This document shows positions 50,298 to 61,091 of a stretch of 64,000 nucleotides of DNA, piece by piece. The notes under the pieces were generated by a model that saw only the letters and a program-made list of their open reading frames with translations, was not told the DNA's origin and searched no databases. The DNA lies in the NCBI GenBank assembly GCA_022821875.1, contig JAJECV010000111.1:1-64000 (forward strand), written 5' to 3'. A program made the position numbers and the translations under genes. The number at the start of each line of letters is the position of its first letter. The stretch's first letter is position 1. Origin of the DNA: Rhodothermales bacterium. Lineage in GTDB: Bacteria; Bacteroidota; Rhodothermia; Rhodothermales; Bin80.

Positions 50298-52490
50298 TTA
50301 TGGCTGTGCAAGATCAAAGCGGTCAAGATTCATGACCTTTGTCCATGCTGCCGCAAATGTTTGGACAAAGAGTTCGTCGGCATCCTCACAGGCAAATGTC
50401 TCCGCAATGGCACGCAGCTGTGAGTTGGAGCCAAAGATCAGGTCAACGGCCGAGCCGGTCCATTTCAGCGTTCCGGTCTGGTAATCATGTCCTTCAAAGA
50501 CACCGCAACGGGAGGCGGAGCGGGTCCATGCGGTATCCATATCCAGCAGATTCACAAAAAAGTCACGGGTGAGCAGGCCCGGCCGATCTGTGAATACGCC
50601 CAGATCCGACGCATCAAAATTCGCATGAAGCACGCGCAATCCACCGACCAGTACGGTCATCTCCACCGGAGTCAGGGTCAGCATGGCGGCGCGGTCCACC
50701 AGCAGTTCTTCGGCGGACCGGGACTGTCCCGGCTTGATGTAGTTGCGGAATCCGTCTGCAACCGGCTCCAGCACGGCGAACGAGTCCTGATCCGTGGCAT
50801 CCTGTGTGGCATCGGTGCGGCCTGCCGAGAAAGGGATCTCAAGGCTGTGTCCGGCCCGCTTTGCCGCTTCCTCGACGGCGGCGCAGCCTCCCAGCACAAT
50901 CACATCTGCGAGGGAAACCTCTTTATGGTGCTCTGCCGAGAATTCCGACCGGACCTGCTGCAGGGTATCCAGCACTTTCCTGAGCCGGGCGGGATGGTTG
51001 ACCTCCCAGTTGCGCTGCGGTGCCAGGCGAAGACGGCCCCCGTTCGCTCCGCCGCGCCTGTCGGTCCCCCGAAAGGTGGATGCTGCCGCCCAGGCGGTCC
51101 GGACCAGTTCCGAAACCGTCAGTCCTGATGCAAGGATGCGTCCCTTCAGCAGGTCAGTCTCCCGGGCATCTATCAGTTCGTGACCAGCTTCCGGCACGGG
51201 ATCCTGCCACAGCAGCGGCTCGTCTGGAACCTCCGGTCCAAGGTAGCGGCTGATGGGCCCCATGTCCCGGTGGGTCAACTTGAACCATGCGCGTGCGAAG
51301 GCATCCGCGAATTCCTCCGGGTTTTCATGGAATCGTTTCGAGATGGGCGCATAAACCGGATCCACACGAAGGGCCAGATCGGTGGTCAGCATCATGGGGG
51401 CATGGCTTCTGGACGGATCATGCGCATCGGGTACGGTTCCGTTTGCGGAGGCATCCACCGGTGTCCACTGCATGGCGCCGCCGGGGCCCTGGACGGGCTC
51501 CCATTCGTATCCGAACAGGTTGTCAAAGAAGTTACTGTCCCATTTTGCGGGGGCGGTCGTCCACGCCCCTTCCAGTCCGCTGGTAATCGTGTCTCCCCCG
51601 GCACCGGATCCGAACCGGTTTTTCCAGCCCAGTCCCTGTTCCTCCATAGAAGCGCCTTCCGGTTCAGGGCCCACATACTTGCCGGCCGGTGCCGCGCCGT
51701 GTGCTTTCCCGAATGTATGCCCGCCGGCAATGAGGGCGACGGTTTCTTCGTCGTTCATGGCCATACGTGCGAACGTCTCCCGAATATCTACGGCGGCGGC
51801 CGCGGGATCCGGTTTGCCGTTGGGGCCTTCGGGGTTCACATAAATGAGCCCCATCTGAACGGCCCCCAGCGGATGCTCCAGATCACGGACACCGGAGTAG
51901 CGTTCATCGCCGAGCCAGGTGGTTTCGGATCCCCAGTAGATATCTTCTTCGGGTTCCCATACATCTTCACGTCCGCCGGCGAATCCGAAAGTTTTCAGGC
52001 CCATTGATTCCAGTGCGCAGTTGCCGGTCAGGATCATGAGGTCGGCCCACGAGAGCCGCCGCCCATACTTTTGTTTGATCGGCCAGAGCAGCCGGCGTGC
52101 CTTGTCCAGGTTTGCATTATCCGGCCAGCTGTTGAGCGGGGCAAAGCGGAGCGTGCCGCTGGATGCCCCCCCGCGTCCATCTCCAATGCGGTAGGTGCCC
52201 GCGCTGTGCCAGGCCATGCGGATGAACAGGGGGCCATAGTGGCCGTAGTCGGCCGGCCACCAGTCCTGCGACCGGGTCATTGCGGCATAGATATCCTCCT
52301 TCAGTTCCTTCAGATTCAGCTTGCCGAATTCCCGGGCATAATTGAAGTCTTCGCCAAACGGGTTCAGTTGGGGCGGATTCTGGGTAAGGATTTTCAGGTT
52401 CAACTGGTTTGGCCACCAGTCCAGATTGGAATAACTTTTTGGTGTCGTGCGGGGTTTGCCTGCCACCGGGCAGCAGCCTTCGTTGCTCAT
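50298..52490 (-). CDS. katG: Catalase-peroxidase
   Basis: [57 protein letters not shown]. Confidence 0.97.
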   Translation of the reverse strand: MSNEGCCPVAGKPRTTPKSYSNLDWWPNQLNLKILTQNPPQLNPFGEDFNYAREFGKLNLKELKEDIYAAMTRSQDWWPADYGHYGPLFIRMAWHSAGTYRIGDGRGGASSGTLRFAPLNSWPDNANLDKARRLLWPIKQKYGRRLSWADLMILTGNCALESMGLKTFGFAGGREDVWEPEEDIYWGSETTWLGDERYSGVRDLEHPLGAVQMGLIYVNPEGPNGKPDPAAAAVDIRETFARMAMNDEETVALIAGGHTFGKAHGAAPAGKYVGPEPEGASMEEQGLGWKNRFGSGAGGDTITSGLEGAWTTAPAKWDSNFFDNLFGYEWEPVQGPGGAMQWTPVDASANGTVPDAHDPSRSHAPMMLTTDLALRVDPVYAPISKRFHENPEEFADAFARAWFKLTHRDMGPISRYLGPEVPDEPLLWQDPVPEAGHELIDARETDLLKGRILASGLTVSELVRTAWAAASTFRGTDRRGGANGGRLRLAPQRNWEVNHPARLRKVLDTLQQVRSEFSAEHHKEVSLADVIVLGGCAAVEEAAKRAGHSLEIPFSAGRTDATQDATDQDSFAVLEPVADGFRNYIKPGQSRSAEELLVDRAAMLTLTPVEMTVLVGGLRVLHANFDASDLGVFTDRPGLLTRDFFVNLLDMDTAWTRSASRCGVFEGHDYQTGTLKWTGSAVDLIFGSNSQLRAIAETFACEDADELFVQTFAAAWTKVMNLDRFDLAQP

Positions 52491-52782
52491 CGAAAATGTA
52501 TTGGTTGATAAGATTTGGATGAATCAGGGACAAGGGAAACCCGCAAGTATACGACGGGTTTCTGAATCCCTGAGAACGGTATGAAAGCACAGTCTGTGCC
52601 GACAGGGTAAGATACGAAGTCTGCGGAACATAACCGGTTCAAGTCTGACTTCAACTGCACGATCTGCGCCGAAGGCGATCCCTGGATTTAGGCAGGCACG
52701 AGTTATATCCGCCGGGGAATGGATCACACCAATCCGTGATTTCTTCCGTTTTCCCCTTCGAGCCGGGTATGGAAACCCTTCG

Positions 52783-55299
52783 ATGTCGTATCTTCGGGTA
52801 CTGAACAAAAATTTTCTGGCTATGAAATTCCTGCGCGGCTTCCTGATTCCTCTGATTACGCTCACCTTGATGGCAGGCTGTTCATCCATGCGCAAGTCTG
52901 CCCCTGCCGTGGCAGACAAGCCTGCGGAATCAGAAAGTAAAAAGGAGGATGATTCCAAAAAATACAGCGATATAATCACCGAGGATGCGGTGACGGACGA
53001 AGGACTGTTCAAGGTGCATCAGATTGAAGAAAAGCTGTACTTCGAGATTCCCGACTCCCTTCTGGACACGGAAATGCTTCTGGTGACACGTCAGGCGGCA
53101 ACCATGAACAACATGGGGTACGGAGGCATGAAGACGAGTACTCAGGTACTCCGCTGGCAGAAACAGGCCAAAAAGATTATGCTGCGGATTGTGTCCTATG
53201 AGAATGTCGCGGACGAGGAGGAGCCGATTTATAATGCGGTTCGCAACTCAAACTTTGAGCCGATTCTGCGCTCATTTGATATTGAGACGCTGAACGAGGA
53301 CTCCACCGCGAATGTGATTGAGGTCACGGACCTGTTCACATCGGATGTCCCATCGCTCGGATTGCCCTCATTCCGGCGGGAGCAGTACCGGGTGCGCCGC
53401 CTGGATTCGGATCGGACCTATATTGTTTCGGCGAAGAGTTATCCGCTGAATGTTGAGGTCAGGCATGTGCTGAGTTATGATGCGGCGGAGCCGCCCTCCA
53501 ATTCGGCGGCGGGAACGGTTTCGGTTGAGATGAACCAGTCCATGATCCTGTTGCCGCAGGATCCGATGCAGCCCAGGCTCTGCGACCAGCGCGTAGGTTT
53601 TTTCAGCGTGACCATGACCGATTACGGCCGGGATGCACAGAAGGCGGAGGAGCGGTGCTATATCACACGGTGGCGGCTTGAGCCCAAAGATCCCGAAGCG
53701 TATGCACGGGGCGAGTTGAGCGAGCCCGTCAAGCCGATTGTCTACTACATTGATCCGGCCACGCCAATGAAATGGCGGCCCTACCTGAAGCAGGGGGTGG
53801 AAGACTGGAATCAGGCCTTTGAAGTCGCGGGGTTCAAGAATGCCATTATGGCCAAAGACCCGCCGACGGAGGAAGAAGACCCGGAGTTCAGCCCCGAGGA
53901 TGTGCGCTACTCCGTAATCCGCTATTTCTCTTCGGACATACAGAATGCGTTCGGTCCGCATGTTCATGATCCGCGTACCGGCGAAATTCTGGAGAGTGAC
54001 ATAGGCTGGTATCACAATGTGATGAACCTGCTTCGGAACTGGTTCTTTGTCCAGACTGCTGCGGTCAATCCTGATGCCCGTTCGGTGAAGTTCAGGGATG
54101 AGGTGATGGGACGGCTGATCCGGTTTGTATCGGCCCATGAGGTCGGACACACGATTGGGTTGCCCCATAACTGGGGATCCAGTGCAGCCTACCCGGTGGA
54201 TTCGCTGCGCTCACCTGTATTCACGGACACCCATGGAACGGCTCCCTCCATCATGGATTATGCCCGGTTCAACTATGTGGCGCAGCCGGGGGATGGGGTC
54301 ACAAATCTGATGCCGGATGTGGGGATTTACGATAAGTGGTCTGTGCAGTGGGGATATACGGTGATCCCGGATGCAGCATCCGCGGATGAGGAGCGCGAAA
54401 CCCTCAATGAGTGGGTGGTTGAGCGTGCCGGAGATCCCCTTTATTTCTACGGCCGTCAGGGGCCGCGTGTGGATCCGAGGTCGCAGAATGAGGACTTGGG
54501 TGATGATGCGGTCAAAGCGAGTGATTACGGAATTGCCAACCTGAAGGTGATCCTGGAGGATCTGATTGACTGGACGGCGGAGGATGCCAAGGATTACGGG
54601 GATCTGAATGAACTCTACGGTCAGATTGCCGTCCAGTGGAACCGCTACATTGGTCATGTGGCGGCGAATGTAGGGGGGCATCATGAGAATTTTAAAACCT
54701 ATGATCAGGATGGGGTCGTCTATACGCCGGTGCCGGTTGAGGTCCAGCGCGGTGCAATGGACTGGCTTACCAGAGAGGCATTTGCAACCCCCAACTGGAT
54801 CCTGAATAATGATATCCTTCGCCGGATTGAGGGGGTTGGCGCCATGGATCGTGTCCGCCGTTATCAGGTTGGTGCGGTGAATACGCTTCTGAATCCGATC
54901 CGTATTGGACGGCTGATGGAGACGGAAGCTCTGGCGAATGGGGCGGAGGTCTATACCTTTTCGGAACTTATGAGTGATCTGCGGGACGGAATCTGGACGG
55001 AACTGCCGAGGGCTTCGGCGATCGGCCCGTTCCGGCGCAACCTGCAGCGGGGACATCTGGAGCGTCTTGAGTATCTGATGACCGAGGAGGCCGCGCCGGT
55101 GCCGTCGTTCTTTGCCGGTTTCGGGATGGCTCCCGTTGATGTGAGTCAGTCGGATATCCGTGCGTATGTGCGCGGGGAGCTCAAGTCCCTGAAGACCGCG
55201 GTTGACCGGGCCGCCAGACGGACCGGCGACCGGATGACCCGGCTTCACCTGGAAGATGTCAGTGTCCGTATTGAAGACATTCTTGACGGCGAAGACTAG
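52783..55299 (+). CDS. Zinc-dependent metalloprotease, DUF5117/DUF5118 type lipoprotein; likely start ATG at 52822
   Basis: MKFLRGFLIPLITLTLMAGCSS lipobox; HEVGHTIGLPHNW; 'PSIMDYARFNYVAQPGD'. Confidence 0.88.
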   Translation: MSYLRVLNKNFLAMKFLRGFLIPLITLTLMAGCSSMRKSAPAVADKPAESESKKEDDSKKYSDIITEDAVTDEGLFKVHQIEEKLYFEIPDSLLDTEMLLVTRQAATMNNMGYGGMKTSTQVLRWQKQAKKIMLRIVSYENVADEEEPIYNAVRNSNFEPILRSFDIETLNEDSTANVIEVTDLFTSDVPSLGLPSFRREQYRVRRLDSDRTYIVSAKSYPLNVEVRHVLSYDAAEPPSNSAAGTVSVEMNQSMILLPQDPMQPRLCDQRVGFFSVTMTDYGRDAQKAEERCYITRWRLEPKDPEAYARGELSEPVKPIVYYIDPATPMKWRPYLKQGVEDWNQAFEVAGFKNAIMAKDPPTEEEDPEFSPEDVRYSVIRYFSSDIQNAFGPHVHDPRTGEILESDIGWYHNVMNLLRNWFFVQTAAVNPDARSVKFRDEVMGRLIRFVSAHEVGHTIGLPHNWGSSAAYPVDSLRSPVFTDTHGTAPSIMDYARFNYVAQPGDGVTNLMPDVGIYDKWSVQWGYTVIPDAASADEERETLNEWVVERAGDPLYFYGRQGPRVDPRSQNEDLGDDAVKASDYGIANLKVILEDLIDWTAEDAKDYGDLNELYGQIAVQWNRYIGHVAANVGGHHENFKTYDQDGVVYTPVPVEVQRGAMDWLTREAFATPNWILNNDILRRIEGVGAMDRVRRYQVGAVNTLLNPIRIGRLMETEALANGAEVYTFSELMSDLRDGIWTELPRASAIGPFRRNLQRGHLERLEYLMTEEAAPVPSFFAGFGMAPVDVSQSDIRAYVRGELKSLKTAVDRAARRTGDRMTRLHLEDVSVRIEDILDGED

Positions 55300-56074
55300 G
55301 GTTTTCAGTTTGTAGCGGGATTACGCATGTTGCGGTGTGCGTATTCCTGATGATGTGGGGAAAATCACTTCACTGCATGTGGACGGTCCGGGTTGTGCCT
55401 GTCCGGTATCGGATCCGGCAGGGCCCCCATTGGCACGGATGTGCCTCGCAGGCGAGGATCGAACCCTCAACATTCTTCGGGGGTTGGAGTTTTTGGTGTT
55501 CTGGATTCCAGGTCATAACAGTTGCCTGCAGAGGGTGTGCCTGTGGACGGTTTGAGTTGATTCGTTCCATCAGGAATCCTGCGCCGGGTGCAGTTTACGG
55601 GGCATTAACGGTCTCTCCATCCGGTCAGCACACCGCAAATTGCCTGCATCACGGTGTCTAGACACACGGTAAGCTATTGCTATTGAGATTCGGATTTACG
55701 GACTCCCGGGTGGATGATCTGGATTGCTGTGAGATAGTTTGAGTTTTGCCGCTATTCTGTTTCCTGCATCTGCACGAACGATACTCCATGGGTACGCAGC
55801 TGCTATCCGTCTTTATTCCCTTCGGTTGTGCCAGCGTATCGGGCGGTCCAGTTAATTGGCGCGGAACATCATGGACGGCCGGCTCTGTGTTGGTGAAAAT
55901 AGAATTCAGAGAGGGAAGCACAGCCAAGTCAGCCGGGGAGAGTCCGTCTGAATGGTGTCCATCAGGAAAAGAGGATGTGCCTTATATTACAGATCAACCT
56001 GCCATCTGTTTCAACAAAAGGATACTCCCCGTGTGTGGAAGCAGAGGTGATCAGCAATTCTGAAAATAGAAGAT

Positions 56075-57403
56075 ATGACCGGTACAATGGACTCAAAAGA
56101 TCCGAACCTCGAAAAGATAAAGTTTACGATTGGCACCTGGAATATGGACCATTGGAAGCGGACGAGAGAACAGCGGGAAAAGGGATGGGAATATATGCGA
56201 ACGGAATCCAAAGCGGATGTGATGCTTCTTCAGGAGAGTGTTGCTGCACCGGGTTTGAACCGAAGCCAGTTTGTCTATCGTGAGATTTCGGGGCATTGCC
56301 CGTGGGGGTCCAGTGTGGTTGCGTTTAACGAGGACATGAATGTTCAGGAGATTGATGCGGTGCGCACGCGTTACGGGGCTAAGCGGTTTAGCATGTTGGG
56401 GACATTTCCAGGTGCGGTGATCGTTACACAGGTTGAAGTTCCGGGAATTGGCCCGATCACCTGTGTGAGTGTTTATGGTCTTATTAATGTCTATGCGCAA
56501 ACAACGATACTCCGAGTCATCGCCGATTTGATTCCTCTGTTTGATTCCCGGTTTGGCAGCCGGGTAGTGTTAGGAGGTGATCTCAATATCAGCAGTGCCT
56601 GTAACAGGGACAGACTGCACGAGCCGGAACAGATTCGTTACAGGGCCATTCTCAATGCGATAGAGTCTCTGGGGTTAATAAATCTTGCAAAAACTGCTGA
56701 AGACCGGCCAAAGTCAGTACTGAATTGCCCCTGTACCGAAAATGAGTGTTATGAAATTCCAACTTACCGCGGCGGACAACTTGACTGGCTTTATGCGACA
56801 CCTGAGCTTGCCCGCAGATGTACGCGCCTGCGCGTTGACCACGATGTGGTCTATAAATTAGAGTTAAGTGACCATGCGCCACTGATTGCAGAGTTTGAAA
56901 TCCCTCCAACCGTGCCGGATCGGATTTGGGATCCGGAAGCATTCGTTGAAGAGATGAAGTTCACTGCGGGCCCGGAAGCTGCCCGGATTGCCGAGGATCT
57001 GATCAACTGGGCAGATCGTAAGCATGGCAAACTCCAATCCCCCGCGCACCGGGTGTCTTATGATCGCTTACCGACAGGGATGGCGAGCGGCAAATTGAAG
57101 ATCTGGTTCCAGTTGGATATCGTTCCCCGGGAAATCATTCAATGGACCTTCAGTATTCTCGCGGATGGCGAGATCGAAATCAATTTTCAATGGATGATTG
57201 CGCCATATGACGATTTAGATGTTAAGGAAAAACTGTGGAATGCGCTCAATCAGATTGAGGGGGTATCCCTTCAAAAGAATCTCACAGGCCGTCCGAGATT
57301 TCGAATCGGAGCGCTTGCGGAACCGGATCGGCTGGAACAGTTCACGAAGGTGTTTTCGGACATGATTGATACCACTCTGCGTCGCAGAAATGTGGTCAAA
57401 TAG
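56075..57403 (+). CDS. Endonuclease/exonuclease/phosphatase domain protein with uncharacterised C-terminal domain
   Basis: TIGTWNMDHWKR, DVMLLQES, VVLGGDLNISS, QLDWLYATPEL, LSDHAPLIAEF; extra ~150-aa C-terminal domain. Confidence 0.78.
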   Translation: MTGTMDSKDPNLEKIKFTIGTWNMDHWKRTREQREKGWEYMRTESKADVMLLQESVAAPGLNRSQFVYREISGHCPWGSSVVAFNEDMNVQEIDAVRTRYGAKRFSMLGTFPGAVIVTQVEVPGIGPITCVSVYGLINVYAQTTILRVIADLIPLFDSRFGSRVVLGGDLNISSACNRDRLHEPEQIRYRAILNAIESLGLINLAKTAEDRPKSVLNCPCTENECYEIPTYRGGQLDWLYATPELARRCTRLRVDHDVVYKLELSDHAPLIAEFEIPPTVPDRIWDPEAFVEEMKFTAGPEAARIAEDLINWADRKHGKLQSPAHRVSYDRLPTGMASGKLKIWFQLDIVPREIIQWTFSILADGEIEINFQWMIAPYDDLDVKEKLWNALNQIEGVSLQKNLTGRPRFRIGALAEPDRLEQFTKVFSDMIDTTLRRRNVVK

Positions 57404-57721
57404 CTGCATTGGTACGATTGCTCTGATACAGGTAACAGGAATAGAACGAACTTGCAGGAAGAGAGCGTCCGTTACTTTCGCCTACAGATCTACGGATTTT
57501 GGATCACGGACTGATGGTTGTGGGTCTGGGGATCGTGAAATTTTTTCCATCAAGCGTATTGTCATGTGACAGACGCTACTCGCAGCTTCGGTGGCCAAAT
57601 TCAACATGTTGCATTTTTTTCGAGTGGAGTGGAACCATTTGATGACTTATTCGTATAGTTCAACTATACGGTATAAACATTTTCCTTGTCGGGCTTTGCC
57701 ACGGAGGAATCAAAACTGCAT

Positions 57722-58252
57722 ATGGATCATTTCAAACTACTTGCGGAGAATCAAGGCGGCTGGACGCTCTGTGTTGCCGTGCACGAACCTTGCGCTATCC
57801 ATCAGAACTCTTGCTGTTACAAAGTTCCAGTGGGCGGGAGTAATGAACTCTTCCAGGAGTTCATACCCAAATCTGCTATCCCTGATTACACCGAACCGGG
57901 TTGTATCAGGTGCGATAGAGAAGGGCTCAGTGTGGAATCTGGCATCTTCTTGGGCAATTCCAAAGAATACCAATGGAGGTTCTGTGGAAGAAATAATAAA
58001 CATCTTCTCAGTGAGGTAGAAAAAAACAGAATTCAATGGTATCCAGGGGCCCAAATACACCTATTTTTTCATAATAATATATGTAGCTTCGTGAAGTACC
58101 TCATGCCCGGTTTCTGGAAACGATCAATGGGGATAGCGTTATGGTTGGCTCGTAATTGGAACCAAATATATTGTGGAATGAGCATCAATTTAAGTGATGG
58201 GTCGCTTAAGTTGATAAGGTTTCCCATTAATCAAGGAAGAATAAATCTCTAA
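57722..58252 (+). CDS. Hypothetical protein, first gene of a compact operon (ORF opens at a TTG at 57686)
   Basis: MDHFKLLAENQGGWTLCVAVHEPCAI...; stop 2 nt before next ATG. Confidence 0.45.
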   Translation: MDHFKLLAENQGGWTLCVAVHEPCAIHQNSCCYKVPVGGSNELFQEFIPKSAIPDYTEPGCIRCDREGLSVESGIFLGNSKEYQWRFCGRNNKHLLSEVEKNRIQWYPGAQIHLFFHNNICSFVKYLMPGFWKRSMGIALWLARNWNQIYCGMSINLSDGSLKLIRFPINQGRINL

Positions 58253-58254
58253 TC

Positions 58255-58731
58255 ATGATCCCAAAACCAATTATAATTTCGGAATTATCACCGCCGGTAC
58301 TCCCTCCTGGCATCCACATGGCTGACTTAACTACTGTGAAAAGACATTTAGCCTCCAGCAAATGGCGGCAGAAATTGTTCAATGGATTGGTGGAGGCTTG
58401 TAGGGTCCTGAGTAGAGCAGGGTGCCAGCGTCTGTATCTGGATGGAAGTTTCGTTACACCGAAGCCGATTCCTAATGACTATGATGTCTGCTGGGATCTA
58501 AACGGAGTGAACCTCCGGCTTGTGGATCTTGTATTCTTTGACTTCAGCAACGGTCGGGCCGCGCAAAAGGCCAAGTTCGGCGGAGAGTTTTTTCCGAGTA
58601 CACATATAGCAGCTGATGCGGATGTAACATTCCTTGAGTTTTTCCAAATTGATACCGGTTCTGGAAAACAAAAAGGAATCATTGGGGTAGATCTTGCTAA
58701 CGATCCAGTGCTTAATCCTTTGCGACCATGA
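58255..58731 (+). CDS. DUF6932-like protein, nucleotidyltransferase-like
   Basis: LPPGIHMADLTTVKRHLA...RLYLDGSFVTPKPIPNDYDVCWD (GS...DxD-like pattern); ATGA overlap with next gene. Confidence 0.6.
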   Translation: MIPKPIIISELSPPVLPPGIHMADLTTVKRHLASSKWRQKLFNGLVEACRVLSRAGCQRLYLDGSFVTPKPIPNDYDVCWDLNGVNLRLVDLVFFDFSNGRAAQKAKFGGEFFPSTHIAADADVTFLEFFQIDTGSGKQKGIIGVDLANDPVLNPLRP

Positions 58732-59996
58732 TGATCCTTACTGATAAACAATACGGCGGCACTGCTGATATGCTTGCCAAATTCAGGACGACATTGTCTG
58801 GAGTGAAAGAGAATAATAACGGAGAGGAATGGCAGCGAGATCTAATAATTGATGCTCTGCAAGCCCAAATCTCCGAACTTGAAGAAGACATGAAAAACTA
58901 TCAGTCGCTAAAATCAGGGAAGATTACTGTGAGGAAGCCACAATCACTTGAAACTCTTCCCCTAACACTTATTCAAGCTCGGATTGCAAGTGGAATGAGC
59001 CAGGCTGAGTTGGCTAAAGTGTTGGGAACAGAAGAAACTAAGTTAAGATGTTATGAAGCGTATGATTACATCGGAACTAACCTAGCTACTTTGATTAAGG
59101 TTGCTCGCATCCTGAACATTGACGTTACTGATTTACTTGAGAATGAATCATCTCAGGGCAGTTTTCATCTTGCGTGGAAAAACATTGATGCAGTTCCCTG
59201 GGAAAAATTTCCGGCTCGGGAAATGATCAGCCGTAATTGGTTTGATGATCCAGATGATGGAAATTTGACAGAGGCGACCAAGGCATATTTCCTGCAAGTA
59301 GCGGAGACTCATTTTGAATTAGCTCTCCACCGAAAGAGCGTGCATGGTGTGCACCCTTCGGACGAATATGCTTTAATGGCATGGCAGGTACGGATACTTG
59401 AACGAGCGAGTGCATGGATAGAAAAATGGAAACTGCCGGAATTTGTCCTGGATAACAGTTGGCTTCCCGAACTCATTGCACTTACCAGGCGACCAGATGG
59501 CCCATTTGAGGCACGCAAATTATTGGCTCGTAAGGGCATTGCTCTTGTAGTAGAAAAACATCTGCCTGGGACATATCTCGACGGCGCAGTAATGTTTGCT
59601 CCGACCGATCATCCCGTAATTGGGTTAACGTTGCGCTTTGATCGAGTAGATAATTTTTGGTTTGTACTCTTCCACGAATTAGGTCATTTATTTCTACATC
59701 TTTTTGGAGGCATGCGCTATGACTTCTTTGATGAATCTCTTGATGAAATCACCATGTCTGAGGACAATATTGAACAAGAGGCAGACGAATTTGCATTAAA
59801 TACATTAATTCCTGAAGATCAGTGGAAGCAGTGCCTTTCTCGCTTCTCATTGTCTGAAAAGGCAGTTCAACTTGACGCAGAAAGACTCAGGGTTGACGAA
59901 AGTATATTAGCCGGTCGAATTCGTAAAGAGCAAAGCAATTACACGATTCTGAATGGGCTTATTCGATCTGGTGTTCGGGAACAATTTCTGGTGTAA
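58728..59996 (+). CDS. HTH (XRE-type) + ImmA/IrrE family metallopeptidase
   Basis: HTH 'LIQARIASGMSQAELAKVLGTEETKLRCYEAYDY'; Zn peptidase 'LFHELGHLFLHLFGG'. Confidence 0.87.
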   Translation: MMILTDKQYGGTADMLAKFRTTLSGVKENNNGEEWQRDLIIDALQAQISELEEDMKNYQSLKSGKITVRKPQSLETLPLTLIQARIASGMSQAELAKVLGTEETKLRCYEAYDYIGTNLATLIKVARILNIDVTDLLENESSQGSFHLAWKNIDAVPWEKFPAREMISRNWFDDPDDGNLTEATKAYFLQVAETHFELALHRKSVHGVHPSDEYALMAWQVRILERASAWIEKWKLPEFVLDNSWLPELIALTRRPDGPFEARKLLARKGIALVVEKHLPGTYLDGAVMFAPTDHPVIGLTLRFDRVDNFWFVLFHELGHLFLHLFGGMRYDFFDESLDEITMSEDNIEQEADEFALNTLIPEDQWKQCLSRFSLSEKAVQLDAERLRVDESILAGRIRKEQSNYTILNGLIRSGVREQFLV

Positions 59997-59999
59997 AAA

Positions 60000-61091
60000 A
60001 TGATTTTAGGTGAAGACATGTACGTACCGGTGTTGAGTTGGAGGCAGGGTGAATATATGGCACTTTACCACCTCACATCATCAGTCCAGAAAAAGACTGT
60101 ACCTCTAATCTTTATTCCACCGATTGAGTTTGATTTTGAGACGAGGAGGAGCAAGAAGACGGTGGATGAGCATGTTCGCCCGTTTATTGATCGTTATACG
60201 AAACGATGGGGTAAGCACCCAGCCTGGATAGGGCTGCATAGCACAATTGCAAAGGATAGAATGGATAACGGGATTCATGTTCTTGACTACATTCTTGATG
60301 GGCTAAGATCCAATCACGCACATGCTATGCCAGTATTAACACCGGAAAGTGACACAGATACTATTGCGGCCGCAGCCAGAGCAATTGGTCGAGACAGATA
60401 TGGTGCTGCACTGCGTATACGGCTTGAGAACTTAATGGCCGAAGATTTTGAAATAGAAGCAGTGAAGTTGGTAGAGACGCTCTCAAGACCACTTGAGGAG
60501 ATTGATCTAATCATTGACCTCAGAGCACCGAATTTCGAGCCCTATCAGGACTTTGCCAATGCGTTAATTGCGCGAATGAAAAGTTTCCGAACTCTTTCGG
60601 AGTATCGGAATCTGATATTAGTCTCCTCGGCTATTCCTGACAGTTTTGGGAATATCGAAAAGGGGAATAGTGAAATTCCACGTCATGATTGGCTGTTCTA
60701 CAAGGTCGTGATTGACTCTTTATCTTATGAGATGCGTCGCCTGGTCTATGGAGACTACACAATTGTTCACCCTGAATTTAAGGTTTTGGACATGCGAATG
60801 ATTCAGCCACCAGGTAAAATCGTATACACTACGCCTAAAACCTGGGCCATCTGCAAAGGTGGTTCGTTTCGCGGTCATCCTGAACAAATGGTTGATCATT
60901 GTAAGACCGTAGTGGAGAATCCCCAATTCCAGTTCCGGGGGGCCGAATTCTCTTATGGTGACCAATATATTGACCAATATAGTTCGGGAAAAATAAATCC
61001 AACTAACCTAACCCGCTGGAAGACCGTTACGATTAATCATCATATTTCAACGGTGGTAGATCAACTCTCCAATGCTCTCGATTCACCATAG
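60000..61091 (+). CDS. Beta family protein (Beta_protein / sce7725-like)
   Basis: MYVPVLSWRQGEYMALYHLTSSVQKKTVPLIFIPPIEF... pattern; 3-nt gap from upstream gene. Confidence 0.7.
   Translation: MILGEDMYVPVLSWRQGEYMALYHLTSSVQKKTVPLIFIPPIEFDFETRRSKKTVDEHVRPFIDRYTKRWGKHPAWIGLHSTIAKDRMDNGIHVLDYILDGLRSNHAHAMPVLTPESDTDTIAAAARAIGRDRYGAALRIRLENLMAEDFEIEAVKLVETLSRPLEEIDLIIDLRAPNFEPYQDFANALIARMKSFRTLSEYRNLILVSSAIPDSFGNIEKGNSEIPRHDWLFYKVVIDSLSYEMRRLVYGDYTIVHPEFKVLDMRMIQPPGKIVYTTPKTWAICKGGSFRGHPEQMVDHCKTVVENPQFQFRGAEFSYGDQYIDQYSSGKINPTNLTRWKTVTINHHISTVVDQLSNALDSP

Noticed and set aside
51180-52007. 275-aa plus-strand ORF
   Set aside because: Antisense shadow of katG
54211-55248. 345-aa minus-strand ORF
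   Set aside because: Antisense to the DUF5117-type metalloprotease coding region
55440-55500. tRNA-like T-arm (gaggatcgaaccctc, minus strand GAGGGTTCGATCCTC)
   Set aside because: No matching acceptor, D or anticodon arms could be found around it
57591-58019. 142-aa plus ORF overlapping the 57722-58252 ORF in another frame
   Set aside because: Lower plausibility; the competing frame ends 2 nt before the next gene as expected for an operon. A frameshift cannot be excluded
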